Below are positions 37,801-51,500 of a DNA stretch of 64,000 nucleotides, piece after piece. The notes below the pieces were generated by a model. It was not told the origin of the DNA and did no database searches. It saw only the letters and a program-made list of their open reading frames with translations. Positions within the stretch are counted from its first letter, which is position 1; every line of letters starts with the position of its first letter. Origin of the DNA: Heterotrichella gracilis (Eukaryota; Sar; Xanthophyceae; Tribonematales; Xanthonemataceae); contig JAULBX010017636.1 of NCBI GenBank assembly GCA_032358255.1, positions 24,016 to 88,015 of the forward strand. Direction: 5' to 3'. Position numbers and translations under genes: made by a program.

Positions 37801-39878
37801 CCTTGAAGTGCGCTTCCTGCACAACCCGGAGCAGCCGCACGGGTACGTGGGGGCGGCGCTGTCGTCAAATGTCATTCACATCGGCAAGGTGAGGGGTTGT
37901 TGGGGTGGGCACGTTCCAGGGAGTGCAAGGGCATGCAGGTGGTGCTGTGTGGTGTGGCTACAGAGTTTGTTTTTATCCGATATATCCGATTCGATTCGAC
38001 GAAAACAAACTATATCAAATATCGACAGCAAAGATCATTGGTGTCGATATTTGATATCTATATGATACTTTGATACTTTGAAATATGTTACCAATGGTAT
38101 CTGGTACATTTATTCCCTGGGCATGAAGCGCTTAATGGTGAAGATATCCTATCTAAACCTCGTTGCGCTCCATGCCCACAGCAATGTGGGTTAGTATATA
38201 TCTTGTTGAAATCCTCATCCCATGCATGTTCCAATGCCAAGGATTGAAGGATGAAAGAAACAATTGCTGGAAGTCCGTCAATGAGGTCACTTGGATTGTT
38301 GTAATCAGTGTTGTAGTGCATGATTTGGCACTTTCTGATTGCACTAGCACTAGGACTAATATTATGCTGGCCATGGCATGTGCCAGGCAATGGCCGAGGA
38401 GCGCACGCACAGGGGATCCTACTGCCTGCACTCTTTTAATTATAATGTAGGGTATACCCTAGTGCGTACACAGCACCGCCGTGCCCGCCTGGCCCACCTG
38501 CTGTTCCCACCAATCCTCCCAGGACCCCTCCTCCCCCGGCAAGTGGGCCACCTCCGTGGCCATCAAGCAGGAGTGGACCCAGGTTGAGGGCTGGGTGCTG
38601 CCTGCGGTGCCCCCACTCATCACAGACATACTCATCTCACTGGACGACAAGTTCCTGTACTTCAGCAACTGGCTCAGAGGTGCGTGGGTGGGGGGCAGGT
38701 GCTGCGAAGACTGGAGCAATTGCTGGGCAGGGGGTGGTTGAGGGAGTGGGTGTCAGACATTGTCAGGCTGCATATGCATGATGCGTGAGTCAATGCGTGG
38801 TACTCCAAGCGCAAATGCTGTAGCTAGGCTATGTCTTCTGGGACATACAAATACTATCCAGAGGAGTCCCTGCCTTCTCAGGCAGTGCACATGTGCTGCA
38901 GAGACCCCTAGTAAGGCTTCAACAATGACCTTGGCATCAGCCAGACAACTACATCAAGCTATTCCTTTACTATGCACCACACTGACACCCACTCACATGC
39001 AGGCGACCTAAACCAGTACGACATCAGCGACCCTGAGCACCCCCGCCTGGTGGGGCGCCTGTGGCTGGGGGGCATCATCCGCAAGGGGGGCGGCCTCAAG
39101 GTGACAGGTGGCTTGCCTGAGGGGGTGGATGAGGCACCAGAGGTGGAGACAGTGCAGGGGCACCAGCTGCTGGGGGGGCCGCAGATGATCCAGCTCAGGT
39201 GTGTGTGGGTGTGTGGAGGGTGGGAGGTGCCAAGTGCAGCCACTTGCATGTGCATGGTGGCATGGGCATGGCGTGCGGCAACATCTTGACCTGTCAACAT
39301 GCGTACAGTTGGTCACTGCACTCACCTCATTGCCGCAGGGCCCTAGGAAGTGTTGCGTTCATGTATATACCCCTCGGGACTGACCTGTACCTCCTGCTTG
39401 TGCCCCGCAGCCTTGACGGCAAGCGCCTGTACGTGACCAACAGCCTGTTCAGCGCATGGGACCAGCAGTTCTACCCAGACATGGCGGACAAGGGGAGCTA
39501 CATGCTGCAGGTACAAGGGGGGCAGGGGCAGCGCACTGCACTTGGCCCTGTGTGTGGTGCACCCATGCACAGTCCTGCACGTGTACTTGTGCATATGAAA
39601 TCTGAATGAATGGGCATGTCGATGGATGCCAAACATGTGTGGGTTACATTGCTGGGATTGGAGGTGACTCATGGCCAGGGTATACCCTATAGCATCCCCT
39701 GGTCACAAAATGATCCCTCCCCCTGCCTGTTCCCCAGGTTGATGTTGACAATGTGAATGGCGGGCTGAGCGTCAACCCCAACTTCTATGTTGACTTTGGT
39801 GCTGAGCCGTGGGGCCCTGCGCTGGCACATGAGGTGCGGTACCCAGGGGGAGACAGCAGCTCGGACGTGTGGCTGTGA
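34888..39878 (+). CDS. SBP1: Selenium-binding protein / methanethiol oxidase (SBP1, SELENBP1 family)
   Basis: Members are copper-dependent methanethiol oxidases (methanethiol to formaldehyde, H2O2 and H2S) and, in plants, SBP1 is linked to stress and cadmium response. Ten exons give 468 residues, the usual length: 34888-34926, 35879-35998, 36176-36267, 36483-36631, 37001-37212, 37688-37888, 38523-38679, 39003-39198, 39411-39510 and 39738-39878. Conserved features: N-terminal GPGYETPL...[29 protein letters not shown] with the CxxC-type selenium/thiol site, [43 protein letters not shown], the strongly conserved [15 protein letters not shown] and [16 protein letters not shown], ending in [16 protein letters not shown]. 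The 13-codon first exon was placed by its family match and a perfect phase-0 donor; it starts MACC. Intron 5 carries a transposon end remnant; intron 6 a 15-bp inverted repeat. Confidence 0.95.
37478..37499. mobile_element. Solo terminal repeat of the DDX52-intron TIR element family
   Basis: CTTTTATCGCCGGTACGGTAAT matches the right end of the element at 28829-29353 with two substitutions. No partner end was found in this intron, so it looks like a truncated copy. Confidence 0.6.
38012..38057. repeat. 15-bp perfect inverted repeat in an SBP1 intron
   Basis: ATATCAAATATCGAC (38012-38026) is the exact reverse complement of 38043-38057, with a 16-base loop. It is followed at once by a short TGATACTT direct repeat, in an AT-rich stretch. 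Confidence 0.85.
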
Positions 39879-42223
39879 AGGGGAGCAATCACGAGATAGA
39901 GGAAAAGAGGAGGTGGGCAGATCCATGAGGGGCGGGTAGGGGGGGGTGATGTCACACGTGGCTTCGGGGGGATGCTGTTTGGCAGGGGATGCAGCGCATG
40001 CATGCACCGCATTGATTTTGACCCAGGGTGGGTGGTGCATGGAAGTCTCTATGGCGTTTCTGTTTATATTTCCTAATGGTGTTCATGTCACTAATAGTAA
40101 AGCCTGCATCCTGCCGATGTAGTGCTATTTAAAAAAAAAGTACATACCAGAGTCTGATGTCACTGACTTGTTCTTAACAGATTTATGGAGGAAACCAACG
40201 TAAGTAGCTGTTATCTGACAATTGTTGAATATGGCCATGGTGTTCTATGAGTACTTGGCTGCATGCATGATGCAAATTGATGCAGACACTGATGCAGACA
40301 TTTTAAGTATTTTCCTCAGGTAGTAACCTGATGTGCATTGATGCTTGCATATGGCACAAGTAGTGCACGCCACGGCTCAAATCACGAGCAAAATATTTAT
40401 GCCATGTTATATCCGCGCATGCGTGATTGATCCGACTATTCAGGGGGTTGTTGCGTGTCTGCAGAATGCTGTATTGCTGGCGATGTCCACAATGATGCGT
40501 GTGAACATTGTAGCACAGCTGATGCGTACAGTATAGCAGGTTTCTGGCGTGCAGTCCATGCATGTTTGTCTTATTGAACCTTCTTCAGTGACTTTATATT
40601 ACCCACGTACTGGCCCAACCATCCGCTTCAAGCAGATAAATGTGAGCCCTGCGGCACAGGTAGCCTGCAGCATGTCGCGCGTACCAATAAACCTGGGTTG
40701 CAGATAAACATTGGCAAGCCCTTGGGGTACACACTGGGGATGTGTTTCTTTGAGCAAGGATGTAGCCACCACTGTGCGGTTGCAACACGTTGTGTTGTCA
40801 TTGGCAATAATCTACATGTCGACATATGCATATAACACCTTTACTCAAGTTTATTGGAACGCAGGAGTGTCACTTAAATAGCCGCAGTTGGACGGGTTCT
40901 TGTGTCATGTACCTCAGGAGGACAAACCCTTATATGTCAAACCCTTCTTTCTGCATCAGTTCGATTAGGGTTTAGGGTTTGACGGCATTAATGGTTGACA
41001 CTGTTGCAGTTAGTGTGTGACATAGCATAGCTGCACAATTATTTGCAGGGAAACAATGCAATACTGAGATTGCGTACTGCAGGGTTCGCTATTGAAACAC
41101 CATCAAACACCTGCGTGCACAATGGAACGCATGCATATGCGAAGATAGCGTTGTGTTTCCTGCTCCTTCCAGCGTGATGGCAGTCAGTTGCAGTGTAACG
41201 TGGACACACCATCAACTTCAAATAACACGGAAAACGACTTTGGTATGACTAAACGTTGCCAATAGCAGAGCACGGCACCGCCGTACCGCTCGTCACCACC
41301 GGTACCACCGGCGCGCCGCGCGCGTTCGCATCGGCAAATCCGCCCTGCCGCACCGGCCGGTTTGGCATTTGCACTCGATCTCGCAGTGATTGCATCGTCA
41401 GAAGTCCTGATCAGCGCGCAGCCCACCGCCCCGTCGCGGCGGAGCCTGACGTGACGTCGGTGACAGCAAGGGCATCCAGACAGTAGTACAAGTCCAGCGC
41501 TGCTATAGCTACCTATCAACATCGACTGCAATTGCCCTGTATACACACGAGCAGCTGCAGTCATTCTATACAGCACTGGCCTCCAGCAACCCACTACAGC
41601 AAACAAGTGTATAACGTTTGGAACCCAACGATTCGAATATTTTGCACCTTCACAACATCTTGCAACATACTGCAGCAAACCATCTGCTGAACAAAGGTTG
41701 TGACTGTCTCACACCTTAAACCAGAGCTGATAATAACAGAAGCTTCATAATATCTGCAAGGTGAGTTTACTTCTTAGGTAAATGTGGTGTGATAGCCTGA
41801 ATATGTGTGGATAGGCATAGTTGCTTGTTGCCTATAGCTATAGCCAAAATGACGTCTTCCGCTAGGTAGCTAGTAGCCCCGGCAGCGGCTCTGAGAGGCA
41901 CAAGCCAGGATATCAGTAGCTTGTACATGTGCGAGCCATTATGTAACAGTGTTGTGTCACACAGCCAGCATTGCAGCCCCTGTATCTGATACTGATGCAC
42001 AATACCTGCAATCATTGTGGGTTGCGGGTGAAATGAGCTCACAAAGGTCCTTCCTCATCATCTTGAGTTGGCAGACAGTAACGATGCATGTTCCAATCAA
42101 CTGCTCTGTCCGCAGGCAATTGCAGATTAATCTTTCTCATATACTAATAGGAGACAACAGAGTGCGCGTCTAGTCTACAGTGCACCAACTTCTAAAGAGC
42201 AAATACAGCCTGACGCTCGTACC
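39879..42223. other. Intergenic region with a CpG-rich patch
   Basis: 2.3 kb between SBP1 and the RING-H2 gene. Telomere-like TTTAGGG motifs occur near 40970. At about 41265-41465 the sequence turns strikingly CpG-rich (GGCGCGCCGCGCGCG and similar) while both flanks are CpG-poor. Open frames across that patch on both strands show no recognised family. No gene is supported. Confidence 0.45.
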
Positions 42224-45154
42224 ATGGGGGCAATGTGGAGCAGCACAGGCGCACCGCCCCGACCCCAGGCCAGCAGCAGTCAATTAAACTCCCAGCCTTC
42301 TCGTTGGGTGCATGGGCGGGGGCGCCCGCTGCTGGTGCTTGCCACAACCACACTGGTGAAGGCGGTGGTGCTGATAATGCTCTGTGCATGGGCAGCTCAC
42401 ACACGCGGGGCGCAATTGCAAATGGCAAGCTATCCAGTTGTACACGCAGCAGCTGTATCGCAGGATACTGGCAAGCACCGCATCAGCATTGTGGAAGTAC
42501 AACATTTTCCACTGCAATCCATGTTCAACGTGGTGTCGGACCCTCAGCTTGTGGCGACAGCCCATACGAAGAGTGAGCATACACAGGAGGTGCGCAAGGT
42601 GCCCGGTGGTGCAGTGTATACAGTGGGACATGGGAACCACACGTAAGCCAGCCGCCATCTGGGCAAGCTTCATTTCACCAGCAGCATCCACATGGGGGGC
42701 CTGGCGGCCAACGGTGCACACCCAGCCTACCCGCACTGGCGATTTGCGTCAGCACACGCGCCGGCTGGATCCAATGAAAGGGTCCAGCATGCTTTACCAC
42801 ACAAGGGCGCCACTGGCCTGACTACCAAAGAGGCACAACGATTGATTGCAGAGCCCGAGGCCTCGGTGCTTGCCTCTAATCCACAAGCAACGCACAGGAG
42901 CGTCAGCGAGTTCAGCTTTCCTAGCAAACATCCCCTTGCACCAGCACTGGTGGGTTTCAGTCTCAGACATGGCATGGCCATGCCTTTGTTTCAGTGCTAT
43001 GCACAGCTTTGCTGATCATCGATGATCATGCCATATTGCCTCAGGCTGGCATCATACTGGCATCATACTGGAATGCATATCCAGGATACATAGCTGCATG
43101 CATGTGGTACTAATATTAACACGGTGCTGCACCATATCAAAATCACCTTGTGCACCAACATCATCACAGGTGCTGCAGCCTGCATAGGGGCAGTGTGGCT
43201 CAAGCTTGTTCAACATCTCTCTCTGTCAACGTCAGCTCAATTACCCTGTAGTACCTTCCTACAGGATCTGCTGCTGAGTCTCCTGCTGCTGCACCTGTTG
43301 TACCCGCTGGCACTGGTAGCGCTCATTGGTGCATGGGCTATGGCAATAAAGGCAGTGGTGGGAGCACACGCGCCGCTCATGGTGAGAACAGTGTAGAAAA
43401 CTGCTGAGCAACCACAAGTGAACACCACCAACAACCTGCACATGCTATGAAATTTGGCATTTTCCCTTGCTGCTGTATATCTATGCAATGCTGTGCCATA
43501 GTTATCCAATTCACCTGTCAATGACCACCCCCTCACGTTGTGCTTGTGCAGTTCTCTACCCTCGAGTTGGCACCTCCCCTTGCGCTGCTTGCCCCGCTGC
43601 CCCAACATCGTGGCCTGACCTTGAACAAGCGCTGATCCTTGAAAAGTAAGCCTAAGGGTTTAACAGCTGATCGAGGGAGTTTTTGTGACCCTAAAGGGAC
43701 CCGAGAACCCTACCCATAACCCTAACTGGGCTGTCAGGGAGCGGTCAGGGTACCTGTTCCATGCGCGGCAAACAAAGTGTAGACGCATGGGAGACCCAGG
43801 CACACTAACAAACCCCAGCAGCCCCACCAACCTGCGTGTTGAAAAGCCAAGGTGGGTCCAGCCAAGGTTTCACCCACAAGACTGCATATGCATATGGAGG
43901 CCCAGCGCAATAACAACCAGCAACAGACCTGAACTGATGCTCCTTCGCCTGGGGATGCTGTGTTGGGCCACCGATGCCGTGGTTGGCGCAAACTATTGCA
44001 ATCAAGGGCGTCTGCCTGTGTGCCGAGGCACACCTGGTCTGCAGCCTTCCCAGCTCCAGCCCAGCCCCGGTGGCCGGTGCAGGGCACACCCCCATGCTGC
44101 GGGGGTGGTGCCTGCAATGGTACAGACGTAAGCCGCCAGTTGGCAACAGCTATCGACAGGGGGGCGCAAGCAACTGCGGCTGCCACAAAGGACACTTCTC
44201 ACACGCACACGCATGCATGCACGCACTTAAAGCCAAGAGGGGGCAAGGATCAGCGGCAGCAGAATAGAACCACCTGACGGCGCAACCGTGTGCTTCAAGC
44301 CACAGACGGGATATGGGGCGCAACCTTTGTGTCAACTCACGAAACACTACGAAATACCCGCATTCCCATGGTTTCCTCACCGGCGGCGCGCCGTCCGCCG
44401 ACCGCCTGTACACCTAGGTGTTGCACAGAACCACAATAGTTGTTGCCTTTTGTTACCTGCTATCCTGACTAACCTTGAGGGGACAACATTAACCTGCTGT
44501 CCTGATCACCAATGGTGGGGACATTGTGCGCACCATGCTCTGCATATGCTCCAAGGATCAGCTGCGATCCCTCCCTCTGCGTGTACACCGCTCCCCTGGC
44601 CCCTGCTGCGCCCCTCCCTCTATGTGCCACATCTGCCTGGAGGAGGTGGAATGTGGGGACATGGTGCGACACATGCCTTCGTGCCGACACGTGTTCCACA
44701 GGCGCTGTATTGACACGTGGCTGGCAAGAAGGTGGGTGGGCCGGAGGTGGCATCCACTTATACGACCTGACATTGCATGATCGACACTCGCGCAGTGTGG
44801 CACGGGTTGGTGTATGGTGCATAAGCGTTTGCACGCATGGCCAGTTGACGGCCCGTAGGGAGCTGCAATTCTGATCACATTATAGATACTGCAGGCAACT
44901 TCAATTGAATTGATAAAGAATGTCAGTGCAGTGTGCTAACTTGTGTATTGCATTTGTGGTGCAGAGCGACATGTCCCACCTGCCGAGCTGTTATCACCGC
45001 ACAGCAGCAGCACATTGTGGTGGCTATAGCGCATACTGGCACCCAACTCCCTGCGAGCAGCCCTCGTGTGCACAGGGGGCTGATGGAGGCTGCAGCCTTC
45101 AACTCCATGGCAGGACATGCAGCTCTCATGCCTTGCGAACCTTTGACGCCCTAG
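42224..45154 (+). CDS. Transmembrane RING-H2 finger protein (probable E3 ubiquitin ligase)
   Basis: The C-terminal RING-H2 finger should recruit an E2 ubiquitin-conjugating enzyme at a membrane. Resolved exons: 42224-42642, 42685-42949, 43265-43381, an unresolved part between 43552 and ~44520, a RING exon ending at 44731, and 44965-45154 (TAG). The first exon has a signal-anchor-like helix (LLVLATTTLVKAVVLIMLCAW, about residues 33-53) followed by a polar, presumably lumenal region. Exon 3 encodes a second hydrophobic helix (LLLSLLLLHLLYPLALVALI). The RING ligands are visible: CHICLEE, then CRHVFHRRCIDTWL and CPTCR split over the last intron. The exon(s) between the second helix and the RING could not be fixed; around 43552-43645 the frame that suits the donor does not match the incoming phase. 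The tail after the RING is about 50 residues. Confidence 0.68.
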
Positions 45155-46561
45155 ACTTTGCGAAAACATGTGCTCCTGTACTAATAATGGCACGGGGGTT
45201 CTGACTGAAATCATTTTAATGTTATTATTTTAGTTGACGCCCTAGATTCAGCTTCCAGGCACTGCCTGTCATGCCATGACATATGACTGCGTCTAGTGCC
45301 CATGCCCTGGCCTACTTATGGATCCTGGACCCCAAAAAATGAGAATTGTATTCACTGAAGTACCTAGTACGGTAAATATATTATCTTCTTAATAATGATT
45401 ATGTCATGCATCCTTCTTGGCATATGCATGCAATACGTATGACTCATGACTGGCGTTGGATGCCGTGTTTAAATGATAACGGGCCCGGTAATCACTGATA
45501 TATTCATACTGGATAATTAAGGGTTATTAAGTACTTATGGTTATGATCATTAACGTGGTTATAATTATTTATTGACTTGGGGTAGACATGTCATGCGGCA
45601 TGGCGCAATGTGTCTTATATATTTCTTGATCATCATATAGTATAATCATGATTATAATGCATTCATTAATTTCCTATTGCGCATCACGTAACATAGGCCC
45701 CTCGGCCTAGCCTGGAGTTAATTTACTCAGTAGCGGCTAGTCACTATGGCGCCAGCCGGCTCTGCAAGACCCTTCTTGCTGGCCAGTCTGGAGTCAACAC
45801 CCTGTTTTGTTTTGCTGCAACATGTTTCAAACAAGTTGGCAAGGTGGAACATGCCCTGTAAGTATTTGTGTCAAGCCTGGCTGGCAACGCCACCCATGGG
45901 CATCTCCTATCTTGCCTTTCAAAGGGAAAGTTCCCCTAAAAGAGTGCATATGTGGTATTACTGCGTGCTTGATTCACGGGATTAATGATTTGTTACACCA
46001 GCAGTTTTTCAGCCTGATGCTTCAGGGATATGGCAGATTCGAAAATAAGTGTGCAGCAAATGATTTCGAAGGTGCTGCAGAACTATCCATCCATGATGAA
46101 AGCAATTAGAGCAGCTGAGCCAATCCCAACGCTGCCTGAAAGAACAGTGCCGGTGTCAAAAGCAAATCTCCATGTCTTCCCCAAATGAACGCCTCGAGCT
46201 ACTCATCCATAAGAACCCTGCTGTGGAAAAAGCAAGTCCACCTTGATGAACTCTTACTGCCTGCCAACCCCCTCATCACCAACTTTGATACACGTCTAGA
46301 ATACAAGCCCTGTGTGTGAGGTTGAGGAGTTGCGTGTGGGCTCCTACATTCTCTGCTGGCACCCAAATAATAAAGCAAAACCTTGCATTACACAGGTGAC
46401 AACCTAGGCAGAAAAACACGCGATATACCCAGATGACCGCAGAGAGTCCAGAGCAGTGTTGTGCTGTGCAGTGAGAGGCAGATGTGCCTTATGCAAGACA
46501 TGTGCTTCTGTGGCACACAGCTGAGCCACTGCTGCATTGCTGTTTGACCCACGCCCATGGT
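45155..46561. other. AT-rich intergenic region
   Basis: The 3' flanks of the RING gene and of Rab7. The part 45330-45680 is markedly AT-rich with many ATTAAT/ATAATC tracts. TTACA at 46388-46392 is TGTAA on the minus strand, about 170 bases past the Rab7 stop, and a good candidate poly(A) signal. No coding sequence is supported. Confidence 0.5.
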
Positions 46562-47660
<1,099 letters not shown>

Positions 47661-48563
47661 ATTTCCTGCCTGCGTAGCCTGTCTGCTGCTGGGCTAAGGT
47701 TTGGGGTAGTTTTGTTTGCCCCAGAACACAGGCACACAGTGAGGGCAAGCACCCAAGGGAACCGTGTGTGGAGATGAACTCTCAAGCAAGTTTACCGAGT
47801 GCACACTGTTCAGATGCCAAGTGCGGTGTCGAGTCACGAAACAAGACAGAAGGAGAGTCACGCTGCAGCTTTACACAATAGTGGGCATTCCGCTGTTCAG
47901 CAGCGGTGACGTTTCTCCCCTCCATATCTCATATCACTCCCCCCGGCCAAAAAACGGACATTTTTCTTCAACTAGGCCCCAAGTGCCCTTTCAAAACGAG
48001 GACCTCACTTGGGCTTTTTGCACAGTCTCTCTGACTGCAGGTTGACAACGGGGCCAGTCTCAACTACACAGGGACCCACTCTTTACAATCCACCGGGCAC
48101 TCGGCATGCATTTGAAATTGCATGCATGTGACCCGCTGACCTCCATGGCCCCACACCCTAGGTGCCGTGTGCGAGTGTGCGTAGTAAGGAGTGTACCCTA
48201 TTCTAAAGTGCCATAGCCAGGTAAGATTGACGTGCTGGCTGCTCGTTTGCAGTTGGGTGCATGCATAGGAAGTGGATGGGCACACCCTGCTCCTTCATGA
48301 GCAGTGCTTTGTGTAGCCAGTGCTCAAACTCTGCTTTCTTTGCTGCTGGTGCACAACCTGTTGCATGTTTTGGCATTGACGTCCGTACCACTGCTGCAGG
48401 GTGTATGCTCAACTAGGAGCAGCTGCTGCTGGGGCTATCACCCCTCACTGACACGGGCTACACGTCCCAGGGTCTGGCAATAACGCGTCTCCTGATCTGG
48501 CTTCAAGGTTGACCCAGTGGCCCAACCTTCGCCACGTAGTCTGGCCACACACCGCTCAGCGCC
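47661..48563. other. Divergent intergenic region between Rab7 and SEC6
   Basis: About 0.9 kb that should contain both promoters. No coding pattern or clear named element. Confidence 0.5.
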
Positions 48564-51500
48564 ATGGCCGCAGGCACCCTGGCGCAGGTACACGCACACA
48601 CAAACACACCCCGCGCCTGCCTGCCACCAAGCACTGTGCAAATCCGCACGCAAATTTCACACGTGTACTTTACACCTTCTGCGCTGCGGCTTCTCTGGGG
48701 ATATCACACACATACACCACACTCTGGCAAGCAGGGTACTGCTGCTGTACCAGGCCTGCTGTACTGAGCGTGCGCACCCTCCCCTCCCCCTCAGGCCACC
48801 GACGCGCGCTACTCCGCCATTGACGAGGTAGGTCGCCTGTTGCAGCACCCCGAGGACCTCAAGCGGCTGGGCCAGCTGAGGGAGGAGTATGCACAGAAGC
48901 TGCAGGTGGGGAGTGGTGGGGGGGAGGGGGCTTAGGTTGAAGGGGTGGCGGGGAGGGCTGAGTAGCTGGACGGGATACGGGGGCGTGGCTGCGTCACAAG
49001 GCAGGGGGTATCCGATGCATTGCGGTGGTGGCAGTAAGCATAACCGGTAGCGTTGTTGTATGGTGTGCCTCGACCACTCCCTACTCCTATGCTACCAGGG
49101 TACTGCACTTGGCAGCGTGGTGTACCAATGCGTGCATAGCATTGCATAAAGATCATAGTCAACCCCCAGCTGAGGCCCACTGTAACCCGTGTGTGGCCGC
49201 CCTTTCCCCAGGCCAGCAAGCTCCAGCTGACTGCCACAGTGTCCTCACAAGTGGAGGCTGTCCGGTCTGGCTTGGAGCTGGTGGATGGAGCCCACAAGAA
49301 CGTGAGCAAGATGCACGAGGAGTTCCAGAGCATTGACCGTCTGTGCACTGAGACCAGCCTGCTCATCGAGCACCACGACAAGATCCGGCTGCTGAGCGCT
49401 GTGCACAACAACCTGGGCAAGACCCTGAAGGACGTGGAGCACATAGTGAGCCTGCCCAAGGAGGCGGAGGAGGCGGAGGAGCTGCTGAGGGACGAAAACA
49501 ACCTCATGCAGGTGCGGCGGACTGGCAGGGGTGCACATGGCAGGAGGTTTCAGGGCACATGGGCTACTGCTGTTGGACCAGGTGGTGCCATGCAGCTCCT
49601 GGGCGTTGCATTACCCAGCTCTGTGTATAGGGTGACCAACCTGTCTTCCCACCCCCTATCTGCAGGCGTACGCCACCCTGTCCATCCTTGAGGGCACCAG
49701 CGTGAAGGCAAAGCGGGCGCTGGTGGAGAGCGGCGCATCAAAGCTGCAGAACTTCAACAGCCTCAATGCATACTTCGATAAGGTGAGCAGGGCAGCCACT
49801 GGGCAGTTGCGCGCAGACTAGGTCACACAGCCAGTCGCAACTGTGGTACAATGGTCAAATGCGTTGAGTTGGCCGTATGCCATGCATAACGTCAGGTGTC
49901 CGTCGCATGCCATGCGGTGCACTGGCCTGGCCTCAGATCCTCCTGCAACCTCACCCCCGCTGTCCAGGTGCGCATGACCTTTGCCAAGTTTGAGGAGCGG
50001 CTGTGGCACATCATTCGCGACTTCTCCACACTGGCCAAGGAAAATCCCTCGCTGCTTGTGTCAGCGGTGCGAATCGTTGAGCTCCAAGAGATGGTGGATG
50101 AGCAGCTGGGGGCGTCAGGGAAGGGTGAGGAGCGGCGGAGCAGGGTAGCATGGGTAACATCTATGTAAAAAATACATTGTAATCTTTCGCATTGCTGTGC
50201 CAATACTGACGGAAAAATATATTCTGCAGCAAATTGTACTTCATTAATTGTGGCCCCACTGATGTGCTATAGCCAACAGTGCAACATGCTGCAGCGCTTG
50301 TCTGGGTTATAGTATGTGTCATTATCTATTGTTAGCATTCGTTATTATTATGTTATGTTATAATGTTATGTTATTATATACAATATTTAGCATGCAAAAT
50401 GTTGTCGTGATATTCCAATAACCCTTCAAGGTTAAGGCGGCCCATTTTCCAGTAATTGTGAGGCCTGATATAGTTATTGCAGGAATAAATATGTTCCTGA
50501 TATCATGTCCGAGTCCTGTCTTCCTCATACCCCCCTCCCCTCCTACCTGCAGCTGTTGTCCCCATCAAGAACTTCCGCTCCATGTGCACCAACCACATCT
50601 CCAACAGCATACAGGAGTCCTTTGGTCCGCTGCACATCAAGTGTGGCAAGCTGCTTGCGGCCGGCCAGGACGCGCATGACCTGTTCAACGAGATTCTGGA
50701 TGTGAGGCCTAACTGCATGCGCTGCTGCCTGATCATGATGCATGCCCTGCGCCGGACTTTCTGGCTCAACTTCCACCTATTCTGACCACACACTTACACA
50801 CGCGCGCATGAACTCCTCCAACCCACAGCCATGTCCATACCACCCGCTCACATGCACGTGTCCCTCCCCTTTAGGAGGTGAAGGCCCTGACCATCCAGCT
50901 GGCCGAGGTGTATGACTTCGTGACGCCATGCTTCCCACCCTCCTATACCATCTTTGCACACATCAGTGGGCAGTACCACAGGCAGCTTGTGCAGACGGTG
51001 GACCTGATTGGGGCATGCGCTGAGCAGCTGGCAAATGGGGACATTCTCACGGTGAGTGTGGGGGGAGGGAGCGGGGGACGAAGCGGTGGAATCATGTGCA
51101 TGTCTGGGTCAAAAGGTATCATCATGTCAGTGTGTGCTCTTTTGCCATACAGAATGCTTGCACATGTGCTGCAATACCAGTGCAATGTGCTGCGTGGGGC
51201 TCCATTGCGCCTGGGCATGTCCCTGAATGTGGGAAATTTGTGTGAAATGGTGTGTGGCTGGTCCATGGCAGCGCCTGTACCCCCAGTGCAACAGCAACTG
51301 GATACCTATGCGCATACTTTTTCCACGTGTCTTTGATTATTGGCACACAAATAGATTGCTCTTCCTCCCTGCCCCCCCTCATCCTGACACCCACCTCCCC
51401 TCTGCAGCTGATGGAGTTCCTGCTAGAGTACCAGGACATCGTCGGCAACCTGGGTGTGGAGGATGACCAGCTGCAGTTCCCTAAAGGCCCCTCCTCGGGC

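Noticed and set aside
41184-41678. 164-codon minus-strand frame across the CpG-rich patch as a bacterial gene
   Set aside because: Cys/Arg/Gly-rich translation without any domain; composition alone is not enough.
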